DNA of 7,407 nucleotides from the NCBI GenBank assembly GCA_013044465.1, contig JABEUL010000072.1, positions 1 to 7,407 on the forward strand, given 5' to 3'. This document shows positions 1-6,857 of this stretch, one piece after another (the stretch's first letter is position 1; every line of letters starts with the position of its first letter). A program made the translations under genes and the position numbers. Under the pieces are notes generated by a model, which had not been told where the DNA came from, searched no databases, and saw nothing but the letters and a program-made list of their open reading frames with translations. The stretch comes from Acidimicrobiales bacterium. Lineage in GTDB: Bacteria > Actinomycetota > Acidimicrobiia > Acidimicrobiales > JABEUL01.

Positions 1-554
1 GTAGCACCAAGATGATTAAGGGATAAAAGGAGTGCATCCACACACTTTCTTGGATTGACGTGGCAGTCATCCTTTGCGAGGATTCCTCCTGCAACTCGTG
101 GATTTAGAGTAGGTTCTAATTCTAGACACTGGCCGTTAGTCAGAGGTGATGCCTCTAAGCCAAGGTCCAGCTGGTAGTTCAAAAGATCCATCAAGAAGCG
201 GCGATCATCTGCGTTAAATGCGACTGCAATTGTTCCACTGTGAACAAATTCAAGATCACAGTTCGAATCGGCCTTAAGCCTTTCTTGAAAATTAGGCCAT
301 GAACTAGCTGCGAGTAAATTAAATTGGGTCAGATCGTCTTCGCCAAATGCAGTTTCTGAGACTGGAGCTATCATTCCTGCTCCTACATGGGAGGTTCTCT
401 CCCCTGGAGTGGGGTCAACTAGGGCTACTTTGAGGCCTTCTGCGACCAGCTCGTATGCAATTGAAAGTCCAATAATCCCAGCTCCCACTACGATGACCTC
501 GAATTTTGCATCTGAAGTAACTAAGCCAAAAGTAATGCTTGATGCAGGGTTCAT
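1..554 (-). CDS. thiO: Glycine oxidase ThiO, N-terminal part (cut by the left window edge)
   Basis: FAD-dependent amine oxidase of the DAO family. ThiO oxidises glycine to an imine (dehydroglycine), which ThiG uses to build the thiazole ring of thiamine; it releases hydrogen peroxide and acts in the cytoplasm. The visible part is 184 codons, about half of the usual 360-370 residues, and the C-terminal half lies outside the window. Residues 18-29 form a beta strand and the dinucleotide-binding motif GAGIIG (24-29). Residues 58-67 (GAGMIAPVSE) match the segment that marks ThiO within the DAO family, and an acidic residue (D47) ends the second strand as expected for FAD binding. The frame remains open upstream to a stop at 687-689, but ATG at 554 is the only ATG there and has a candidate promoter exactly 7 nt before it. 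No Shine-Dalgarno sequence precedes it, so translation may be leaderless. It is divergent from gltB. In many actinobacteria thiO sits with thiS and thiG, which cannot be checked here. A different DAO-family oxidase is the main alternative. Confidence 0.88.
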   Translation of the reverse strand, partial: MNPASSITFGLVTSDAKFEVIVVGAGIIGLSIAYELVAEGLKVALVDPTPGERTSHVGAGMIAPVSETAFGEDDLTQFNLLAASSWPNFQERLKADSNCDLEFVHSGTIAVAFNADDRRFLMDLLNYQLDLGLEASPLTNGQCLELEPTLNPRVAGGILAKDDCHVNPRKCVDALLLSLNHLGA

Positions 555-561
555 ATAAGCT

Positions 562-589
562 ATTCTAGATATAGCGGCAGCAGGGCCAA
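562..589 (-). promoter_or_regulatory. Candidate thiO promoter, probably leaderless
   Basis: Reading the minus strand, TTGGCC (584-589) is followed by a 16-nt spacer and TAGAAT (562-567), which differs from the TATAAT consensus at one base. Only 7 nt separate the -10 box from the thiO ATG, so transcription would start at or next to the first base of the start codon. This matches the TANNNT-then-ATG layout known for leaderless genes in actinobacteria, and it explains why no ribosome binding site is visible. The call rests on consensus matching only. Confidence 0.5.
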
Positions 590-614
590 CGTCGTCCCGA
601 TATGCAAGCAAAAC

Positions 615-641
615 TTGGCAGAACTGATCTGCACGTAAATA
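615..641 (+). promoter_or_regulatory. Candidate gltBD promoter
   Basis: TTGGCA (615-620, one mismatch to TTGACA) is followed by a 15-nt spacer and TAAATA (636-641). Seven bases later comes ATG 649, the same spacing seen on the divergent thiO side. Transcription would start at about 648-649, giving either a leaderless message starting at ATG 649 or a 15-nt leader for ATG 664. The spacer is short and the -10 box is imperfect, so this is weaker than the thiO promoter. No operator for a known nitrogen regulator was recognised. Confidence 0.35.
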
Positions 642-648
642 TTGCAAG

Positions 649-3600
649 ATGACGAGGTTACGGATGAAAATTAAAGGTCCTGGTCTTTATGACCCACGAT
701 TTGAACACGATGCATGCGGTGTTGGCTTTGTGGCTAACATGTCTGGAACGAAAAGCTTCGAGATAATAGATAATGCGCTTCAGGTGCTTGAAAACCTTGA
801 GCATAGAGGAGCAAGCGGGGCTGAGGCCAATACGGGTGACGGTGCTGGAATCCTGATCCAAATGCCAGATACTTTTATCAGAGAAGTAGTGGCCTCTGGT
901 TTTGACCAAGAACTGCCGCCTCTAGGGGAGTACGTGGTAGGAACGGCATTCTTGCCAAAAGGAGACAGCGCTTTTGCCATGAAGTCCTTTGGCGAAATTG
1001 CTCATGAAGAAGGTCTCGAGGTTCTCGGGTGGAGGGATGTTCCAGTTGATGACTCAATGCTGGGTGAGACTGCACTTGTGGCTATGCCTAGTTTAAAGCA
1101 GGTTGTATTAGGGGGAGTAGGCCCAAATAGCCTCAACCCGAAAAACGGAGTATCTGCTCTTGAGGTTAAAAGTTATGTGACTAGAGTGAGGGCCGAAAGA
1201 GAAATTGACGGTATTTATTTTCCATCGCTTTCCACTCGGGTGCTTGTTTACAAAGGCATGTTGATTGCTTCACAGTTAAGAAAGTTTTATATCGATTTAG
1301 CCGACAAAAGGATGGAGAGCGCCTTGGGTCTTGTGCACTCCAGATTTTCCACAAACACTTTTCCCGCATGGCCACTGGCCCATCCCTACCGCTTCATTGC
1401 CCACAATGGCGAGATAAACACAGTTGCAGGAAATAGGAACTGGATGATTGCTAGAGAAGCACTGTTATCCAGCGAGCACATTCCAGGAGAGCTCAGTCGG
1501 CTCAGTCCAATCTGTTCTCCAGGTGGCAGCGATTCTGCTTCATTTGATGAAGTCTTAGAACTACTTCATATGGGTGGCAGATCGCTTCCTCATGCGGTAT
1601 TAATGATGATCCCTGAGGCTTGGGAAAACCACGAGTCAATGTCGATGAAAAGAAGGGCCTTTTACGAGTATCACGCATGTCTGATGGAGGCTTGGGATGG
1701 ACCAGCTTCTGTCACATTTACAGATGGAAGTGTCATTGGAGCCGTTCTCGACAGGAACGGACTTAGGCCCGCTCGCTACTGGGTTACAAGTAATGGAAAT
1801 GTGATCATGGCATCTGAAGTCGGAGTTTTGGACATTGAACCAAAAAATGTGATCCAAAAGGGACGACTTACACCCGGGAGGATGTTCCTAGTTGACACAA
1901 AGCTCGGAAGAATTGTTGGGGATGATGAGATTAAATCAGCTCTAGGAGACGAGCATCCTTATGACGAGTGGCTAAGTGAAGGTGTAACACGGTTAGAAGA
2001 CTTGCCTGAAAACGAGTCATTAACCCCTCAGCGAGCAAGCCACATAGTCGAGCAACGTCTTTTTGGCTATACCGAGGAAGAGCTTCGCCTCCTAGTGGCC
2101 CCCATGGCAAGAACTGGTGTAGAGCCAATTGGATCCATGGGAACTGACACTCCAATTGCGGCACTGTCGAGTAAGTCAAGACTCCTATTTGACTACTTTG
2201 TTCAATTATTTGCCCAGGTCACAAATCCTCCATTAGATGCCATAAGAGAAGAGTTGGTTACTTCTCTCCAGTCATTGTTGGGACCTGAGCTGAATTTACT
2301 TGAACCTAGTTCGGAATCGTGTAAGAAAATACTTCTTCCAAGGCCTGTAATCACCGAACATGAGCTTTCACAGATCCTAAACGTTAGTAAACCAGGTGGA
2401 CCAGAGGGATATAGCACCTCTGTAATTGATTGCTTATTTGACCCTAATGGTGGCGGTGAATCTCTTTTGAGTGCGCTTAGTTCACTGTGCGACCAAGTGG
2501 ACCAAGAGATAGAGAAGGGCGCTAATATTTTGGTGCTCTCAGACAGATTGGCAAGCAGAGAAATGGCCCCGATTCCATCACTGCTTTTGACTGGAACAAT
2601 CCATCATCACTTGGTGAAAGTCAAAACGCGGACAAAGGTTGGCATCGTGGTCGAATCAGGCGACGCTAGAGAAGTCCACCACATTGCTCTTTTGCTTGGC
2701 TATGGGGCCACTGCAGTTTGTCCCTATGTGGCAATCGGAGCGTTAAGTGACCTAACTGCCAATGGTACTATTGCTAACATTACAGCCAGGAGCGCCTCTA
2801 AAAACTATGTTAAGGCTCTTTCTAAAGGTGTATTAAAAGTGATGTCCAAAATGGGCATTTCTACTGTCGCTTCTTACACGGGCGCCCATGTATTTGAGGC
2901 AATCGGCCTGGGCCCAGATGTCATAGAGATAGCTTTTCCTGGAACTGTATCGAGAATAAAAGGTGTGACTCTCGACATTGTGGCCAAAGAAGTCTTAGAA
3001 AGGCATAGTCTTGCCTATCAAGATCGTGAAGAAGAACTCTCCCATAGGAAGCTCGAAATTGGTGGAGAATACCAGTGGAGGCGTGAAGGGGAATATCACC
3101 TCTTTAACCCCAAGACTGTATTCAAGCTTCAGCACTCCACAAGGGCTAAGCGCTATGACGTATTCAAAGAGTACACATCACTTGTTGACAATCAAAGCGA
3201 GAACTTAGCTACATTGCGTGGTTTAATGAAGTTCAAAAAGGGCGAACGGCCCCGAGTCCCAATTGAAGAAGTTGAATCTGTTGAGGAAATTGTGAAGCGG
3301 TTTTCAACTGGAGCTATGTCCTACGGTTCTATTTCAGCTGAGGCTCATGAGACCTTGGCTATAGCCATGAACCGTCTTGGCGCCAGATCCAATACGGGTG
3401 AAGGCGGAGAAGATTCAGTGCGCTTTAGTGCTGATGCAAACGGTGATCTTAGAAGAAGCGCTATCAAACAAGTTGCATCCGGTCGTTTTGGAGTGACCAG
3501 TGAGTATTTGGTCAACGCTGACGACATACAGATCAAAATGGCCCAAGGTGCAAAACCTGGAGAAGGAGGACAACTTCCCGGGCATAAGGTTTATCCCTGG

Positions 3601-5223
3601 ATAGCTAAAACCCGCCACTCGACTCCTGGTGTGGGTTTGATTTCCCCACCACCGCACCACGACATATATTCAATTGAAGACTTAGCACAACTCATCCATG
3701 ACTTAAAGAACTCCAACGACAGAGCAAGAGTTCACGTCAAATTAGTTGCAGAAATGGGAGTTGGAACAGTTGCTGCTGGTGTAGCAAAAGCTCATGCTGA
3801 CGTGGTTTTGATTAGCGGACATGACGGCGGCACTGGAGCGAGTCCTCTATCGTCGATTAAACATGCAGGAGCTCCCTGGGAATTGGGACTAGCAGAGACC
3901 CAGCAGACATTGGTTTCAAATGGACTTCGTGACCGAATTGTTGTGCAAGTAGACGGACAGATGAAGACAGGGAGAGATGTTGTAATAGCAGCGATACTGG
4001 GTGCTGAAGAGTACGGTTTTGCAAGTGCGCCTCTTGTGGTTTCTGGCTGTGTGATGATGAGAGTTTGTCATCTAGACACATGTCCAGTCGGGATAGCTAC
4101 GCAAAATCCCGAATTAAGGAAAAGGTTTAGTGGAAAGCCAGAATTTGTAGAGAACTTTTTCCAATTTATTGCTCAAGAGATCCGTGAGTACTTGAGTGAA
4201 CTTGGGTTTAAGTCGGTGGAAGAGATAATTGGGCGAGTAGACCTTTTGGAAATTGACAGCGAACATCCTCACTGGAAAGCTTCCAATTTGGACATTTCTC
4301 CAATACTTGAGATGCCAGTTGGCTTACATGACCAAGAGCCAGTACTTTCCTGCAAGACCAGTCAAGATCACGGGTTAGATAAAGCCTTGGACAAGAAGTT
4401 AATTGAGGCCTGTCATAAGACACTTCAAGATGGCTCCAAAGTCGAAATTAAAATGCCTATCAGGAACGTGAACCGCACAGTTGGGACGATGCTAGGAGCT
4501 GAGGTAACCAGAAAATTCGGTGGCCACGGACTGAGCGATGACACAATTTCTATCACCTTTACAGGCTCTGCTGGTCAGAGTTTTGGAGCTTTTGTTCCAA
4601 ATGGAATAACCATGCGCCTAATAGGAGATGCCAACGACTACCTCGGAAAGGGCCTATCAGGAGGGAAAATAATAGTTTCCCCTCATTCCGATTCGCCTTT
4701 TAAACCCGAAGAACAGATAGTGGCTGGAAACGTGATCCTCTATGGTGCAACGGGTGGAAAAGTCTTTCTACGGGGCATTGTGGGTGAGAGATTTGCAGTG
4801 AGAAATTCAGGAGCAATTGCAGTTGTGGAAGGTGTGGGAGACCACGGTGCAGAGTATATGACTGGTGGCAAAATTGTTATCTTAGGAAAGAGTGGGAGGA
4901 ATTTTGGAGCGGGTATGTCAGGTGGCATTGCCTATGTGCTCGACGAAGATTCAACCTTTGTGAACAGACTCAATATGGAAATGGTTTCCATTGAGGCTCT
5001 AGATGAAGATGACCTGCGTTTTCTTAGAGATATAGTTTCTGAGCACATGGCTCAAACTAAATCAACAGTGGCAGCACGATTGCTTCACTCCTGGGAGTAT
5101 TCAATTCATCAGTTTAAGAAAGTGATGCCAAGAGACTATCGTCGAGTCTTGGACGCTACAAGAGAGGCCCTTGAAAGGGGCGAGCCGGTCGAGGAGGCAA
5201 TAATGGCGGTTGCTCATGGGTGA
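649..5223 (+). CDS. gltB: Glutamate synthase (NADPH) large (alpha) subunit
   Basis: Cytoplasmic iron-sulfur flavoprotein of ammonium assimilation. It hydrolyses glutamine and adds the freed ammonia to 2-oxoglutarate, making glutamate with electrons supplied by GltD. At 1524 residues it has normal full length, with all four domains in order. The class II amidotransferase domain spans about 23-430: Cys23 in DACGVGF is the expected nucleophile exposed when the short propeptide is removed, and glutamine-binding positions include Arg232 in RFSTNTFPAW and HNGEINT from His252. The central domain, about 480-780, contains TNPPLDAIREE. The FMN/2-oxoglutarate domain, about 830-1210, has GAMSYGS (888-894), GEGGQLPG (971-978) and GHDGGTG (1057-1063). 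Cys1134, Cys1140 and Cys1145 (C-x5-C-x4-C) are the 3Fe-4S ligands. The glycine-rich GXGXG domain covers about 1275-1434. The adjacent gltD indicates the NADPH-dependent rather than ferredoxin-dependent type. ATG 664, behind a GAGG motif, is a serious alternative start. Confidence 0.97.
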   Translation: MTRLRMKIKGPGLYDPRFEHDACGVGFVANMSGTKSFEIIDNALQVLENLEHRGASGAEANTGDGAGILIQMPDTFIREVVASGFDQELPPLGEYVVGTAFLPKGDSAFAMKSFGEIAHEEGLEVLGWRDVPVDDSMLGETALVAMPSLKQVVLGGVGPNSLNPKNGVSALEVKSYVTRVRAEREIDGIYFPSLSTRVLVYKGMLIASQLRKFYIDLADKRMESALGLVHSRFSTNTFPAWPLAHPYRFIAHNGEINTVAGNRNWMIAREALLSSEHIPGELSRLSPICSPGGSDSASFDEVLELLHMGGRSLPHAVLMMIPEAWENHESMSMKRRAFYEYHACLMEAWDGPASVTFTDGSVIGAVLDRNGLRPARYWVTSNGNVIMASEVGVLDIEPKNVIQKGRLTPGRMFLVDTKLGRIVGDDEIKSALGDEHPYDEWLSEGVTRLEDLPENESLTPQRASHIVEQRLFGYTEEELRLLVAPMARTGVEPIGSMGTDTPIAALSSKSRLLFDYFVQLFAQVTNPPLDAIREELVTSLQSLLGPELNLLEPSSESCKKILLPRPVITEHELSQILNVSKPGGPEGYSTSVIDCLFDPNGGGESLLSALSSLCDQVDQEIEKGANILVLSDRLASREMAPIPSLLLTGTIHHHLVKVKTRTKVGIVVESGDAREVHHIALLLGYGATAVCPYVAIGALSDLTANGTIANITARSASKNYVKALSKGVLKVMSKMGISTVASYTGAHVFEAIGLGPDVIEIAFPGTVSRIKGVTLDIVAKEVLERHSLAYQDREEELSHRKLEIGGEYQWRREGEYHLFNPKTVFKLQHSTRAKRYDVFKEYTSLVDNQSENLATLRGLMKFKKGERPRVPIEEVESVEEIVKRFSTGAMSYGSISAEAHETLAIAMNRLGARSNTGEGGEDSVRFSADANGDLRRSAIKQVASGRFGVTSEYLVNADDIQIKMAQGAKPGEGGQLPGHKVYPWIAKTRHSTPGVGLISPPPHHDIYSIEDLAQLIHDLKNSNDRARVHVKLVAEMGVGTVAAGVAKAHADVVLISGHDGGTGASPLSSIKHAGAPWELGLAETQQTLVSNGLRDRIVVQVDGQMKTGRDVVIAAILGAEEYGFASAPLVVSGCVMMRVCHLDTCPVGIATQNPELRKRFSGKPEFVENFFQFIAQEIREYLSELGFKSVEEIIGRVDLLEIDSEHPHWKASNLDISPILEMPVGLHDQEPVLSCKTSQDHGLDKALDKKLIEACHKTLQDGSKVEIKMPIRNVNRTVGTMLGAEVTRKFGGHGLSDDTISITFTGSAGQSFGAFVPNGITMRLIGDANDYLGKGLSGGKIIVSPHSDSPFKPEEQIVAGNVILYGATGGKVFLRGIVGERFAVRNSGAIAVVEGVGDHGAEYMTGGKIVILGKSGRNFGAGMSGGIAYVLDEDSTFVNRLNMEMVSIEALDEDDLRFLRDIVSEHMAQTKSTVAARLLHSWEYSIHQFKKVMPRDYRRVLDATREALERGEPVEEAIMAVAHG
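654..657 (+). promoter_or_regulatory. Shine-Dalgarno-like GAGG before the internal gltB ATG
   Basis: GAGG lies 6 nt upstream of the in-frame ATG at 664, which is good spacing for a ribosome binding site. No comparable motif precedes ATG 649. If this site is used, GltB starts at 664 with the sequence MKIKGPGLYDP, and the catalytic cysteine becomes residue 18 instead of 23. Confidence 0.45.
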
Positions 5224-6733
5224 ACCTACAGGATTTATGAGATACGGTCGCAGCAGTGCCAAGAGACGTCCAATTGGGCTGAGACTAAAAGACTGGAGAG
5301 AAGTCTACGAACCTTTTTCTGATCAGGAACTGTCAATCCAAGGTGCCAGGTGCATGGATTGCGGAATTCCTTTTTGCCACGAGGGCTGTCCACTTGGAAA
5401 CCTTATTCCCGAGTGGAACGACTTTGTCTACAAAGGGGAGTGGGATCTAGCCTTTGATCGACTTCACGCCACAAATAACTTTCCAGAGTTCACCGGAAGG
5501 CTCTGTCCGGCCCCGTGTGAGGGTTCTTGCGTGTTGGGAATTAATGCTGATCCAGTTTCGATCAAGCAAATTGAAGTTGGAATAGTTGAGCACAAAGCGT
5601 CCTCAAGTGGACTGCCAGCTGTAAAGGTGGAGCATAAAACTGGGAAATCTGTCGCTGTTATTGGTTCAGGTCCTGCAGGTCTTGCAGCGGCACAGCAGCT
5701 TTGTAGGGCTGGTCACGAGGTGGTCGTATTTGAGCGAGCAGAGAAACCCGGAGGCCTTTTGCGATATGGGATTCCGGAGTTTAAAATGGAAAAATGGGTA
5801 CTGGATCGCAGATTGTCTCAGATGGAACAAGAAGGTGTGACTTTTGAAGTCTCCACTCTGATTGGCCCATCAAATGAGCTTGAGCCCGGAGTCCCTTTAG
5901 GAAGTATTCCAAGTGATGTCAAAGTAAAATCCGCCAAGGAATTAGTTGATACCTTTGATGCGATTTTATTGGGTGGCGGAGCCACAGTCGGCAGAGATCT
6001 TCCAATTCCTGGACGAGAACTAGGTGGCGTGTTTTTTGCCATGGAGTATCTCAAGCCGTCGAATTTAGTGCAGGAAGGTGAGCTTGAAGGAAGTCCAATT
6101 AATGCAAATGGCAAGGATGTCATCATTATTGGAGGAGGAGACACGGGAGCTGACTGCTTGGGAACAGCACTTAGACAGGGTGCAAAGTCCGTGCTTCAGC
6201 TTGAGATTATGCCCAAACCCCCCGAAAATCGTGATTTTGACAATCCCTGGCCAACGTGGCCTTTAATATATAGGACTACCTCAGCACATGAAGAAGGCGG
6301 CAAACGTGAGTTCTCCGTAACGGCTGTGAAGTTTGGCTCTATTGACGGTGAAAAGGTTTCTTCACTAGTTCTACAAGAAGTTGAGTCAAAGATTGAAAAT
6401 GGCCGCCCTGCCTTTGTTCCGATTGAAAATAGCGAACGTGAGATTCCCTGCGATTTGGTGTTTCTTGCCATGGGATTTGTAGGACCTGAGAAAAATGGAC
6501 CAGTTGGCGAGTTGTCTCTTGAGCTGGACCTAAGGGGAAATGTCAAGGTGGATAGCTCATGGATGACATCTGCTGGGGGTGTATTTGCATGTGGAGATAT
6601 GGTGAGAGGGCAGTCGCTGATTGTTTGGGCCATTGCCGAAGGCAGATCGGCCGCCAAGGCTATTGACACCTTTCTTGCAGGTAATTCATTGTTAAAATCT
6701 CCCATTTATCCCCTCCAAATGGCTCTGAAATAG
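5216..6733 (+). CDS. gltD: Glutamate synthase (NADPH) small (beta) subunit
   Basis: Cytoplasmic FAD and iron-sulfur subunit that takes electrons from NADPH and passes them through 4Fe-4S clusters to the FMN and 3Fe-4S centres of GltB. It has 505 residues from ATG 5216, slightly longer than the roughly 470-490 common in the family. The N-terminal cluster domain has Cys46, Cys49, Cys54 and Cys58, then Cys97, Cys101 and Cys105, matching the two-cluster layout of the family. The FAD-binding motif is GSGPAG (150-155) followed by an acidic strand end and PGGLLRYGIPEFK. The NADPH-binding motif is GGGDTG starting at 306. The C-terminal FAD-contact motif ACGDMVRG has Asp461. ATG 5216 is chosen because the resulting start, MGEPTGF, matches the usual MGKPTGF-type start of GltD; it overlaps the gltB end by 8 bp. 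TTG 5210 and ATG 5237 are in-frame alternatives. No well-placed ribosome binding site is seen (GAGGAGG at 5191-5197 is 18 nt away), which suggests coupling to gltB translation. No key residue is missing. Confidence 0.97.
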   Translation: MGEPTGFMRYGRSSAKRRPIGLRLKDWREVYEPFSDQELSIQGARCMDCGIPFCHEGCPLGNLIPEWNDFVYKGEWDLAFDRLHATNNFPEFTGRLCPAPCEGSCVLGINADPVSIKQIEVGIVEHKASSSGLPAVKVEHKTGKSVAVIGSGPAGLAAAQQLCRAGHEVVVFERAEKPGGLLRYGIPEFKMEKWVLDRRLSQMEQEGVTFEVSTLIGPSNELEPGVPLGSIPSDVKVKSAKELVDTFDAILLGGGATVGRDLPIPGRELGGVFFAMEYLKPSNLVQEGELEGSPINANGKDVIIIGGGDTGADCLGTALRQGAKSVLQLEIMPKPPENRDFDNPWPTWPLIYRTTSAHEEGGKREFSVTAVKFGSIDGEKVSSLVLQEVESKIENGRPAFVPIENSEREIPCDLVFLAMGFVGPEKNGPVGELSLELDLRGNVKVDSSWMTSAGGVFACGDMVRGQSLIVWAIAEGRSAAKAIDTFLAGNSLLKSPIYPLQMALK

Positions 6734-6784
6734 TTAATTTGCCATTTTATGTGGATCTGTGAATTAAAGTTATTTGGTCAGGTG

Positions 6785-6826
6785 CACCAGTTCATGATAT
6801 TGATGTTTAAATAAATGGAGCTGGTG
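6785..6826 (+). repeat. Imperfect inverted repeat, possible stem-loop
   Basis: CACCAGTTC (6785-6793) can pair with GAGCTGGTG (6818-6826) in RNA: nine pairs including one U-G wobble, around a 24-nt AT-rich loop. The loop is long, and no T-tract follows, so this is not a standard terminator. It could be a transcript-end structure, a regulator site or chance. Confidence 0.3.
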
Positions 6827-6845
6827 TTAAATTGGTGAGTTCTAG

Positions 6846-6850
6846 AAAGG
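6846..6850 (+). promoter_or_regulatory. Ribosome binding site for the acyl-CoA synthetase gene
   Basis: AAAGG, extended upstream as GAAAGG, lies 7 nt before ATG 6858 and is a moderate Shine-Dalgarno match. It supports ATG 6858 over the in-frame ATG at 6870. Confidence 0.5.
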
Positions 6851-6857
6851 CAGTTTG

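Larger units (their letters stand above)
6734..6857. other. Intergenic region between gltD and the acyl-CoA synthetase gene
   Basis: A 124-bp AT-rich gap. It holds an imperfect inverted repeat (6785-6826), an 8-bp palindrome GGTGCACC (6781-6788) and a short AT-only inverted repeat (TTAATT 6734-6739 with AATTAA 6762-6767). No stem is followed by a T-run, so no intrinsic terminator is supported. TAAATT (6828-6833) could be a -10 box for the downstream gene, but I find no matching -35. Whether the downstream gene is transcribed separately or by read-through is undecided. Confidence 0.5.

Noticed and set aside
658..909. Minus-strand open frame opposite the gltB start
   Set aside because: Antisense to the highly conserved amidotransferase start; it is not in the thiO frame and resembles no family I recognise.
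649..5223. Ferredoxin-dependent glutamate synthase as an alternative identity for the large subunit
   Set aside because: An intact gltD with NADPH- and FAD-binding motifs overlaps the gene end, which fits the NADPH-dependent two-subunit enzyme.
5818..6144. Minus-strand open frame of 108 codons inside gltD
   Set aside because: Antisense to the conserved FAD/NADPH-binding coding sequence, low-complexity Ser/Pro-rich translation and no recognisable motif.
6196..6705. Minus-strand open frame of 169 codons inside gltD
   Set aside because: It lies wholly antisense to a well-conserved gene, its translation shows no recognisable domain, and the serine- and proline-rich composition is typical of a shadow frame.
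6734..6767. TTAATT / AATTAA inverted repeat just after the gltD stop as a terminator
   Set aside because: Only six A-T pairs around a 22-nt loop and no T-run; too weak to act as an intrinsic terminator.
6781..6788. Perfect 8-bp palindrome GGTGCACC
   Set aside because: Short, does not extend symmetrically beyond one more base pair, and overlaps the longer inverted repeat; expected by chance at this size.
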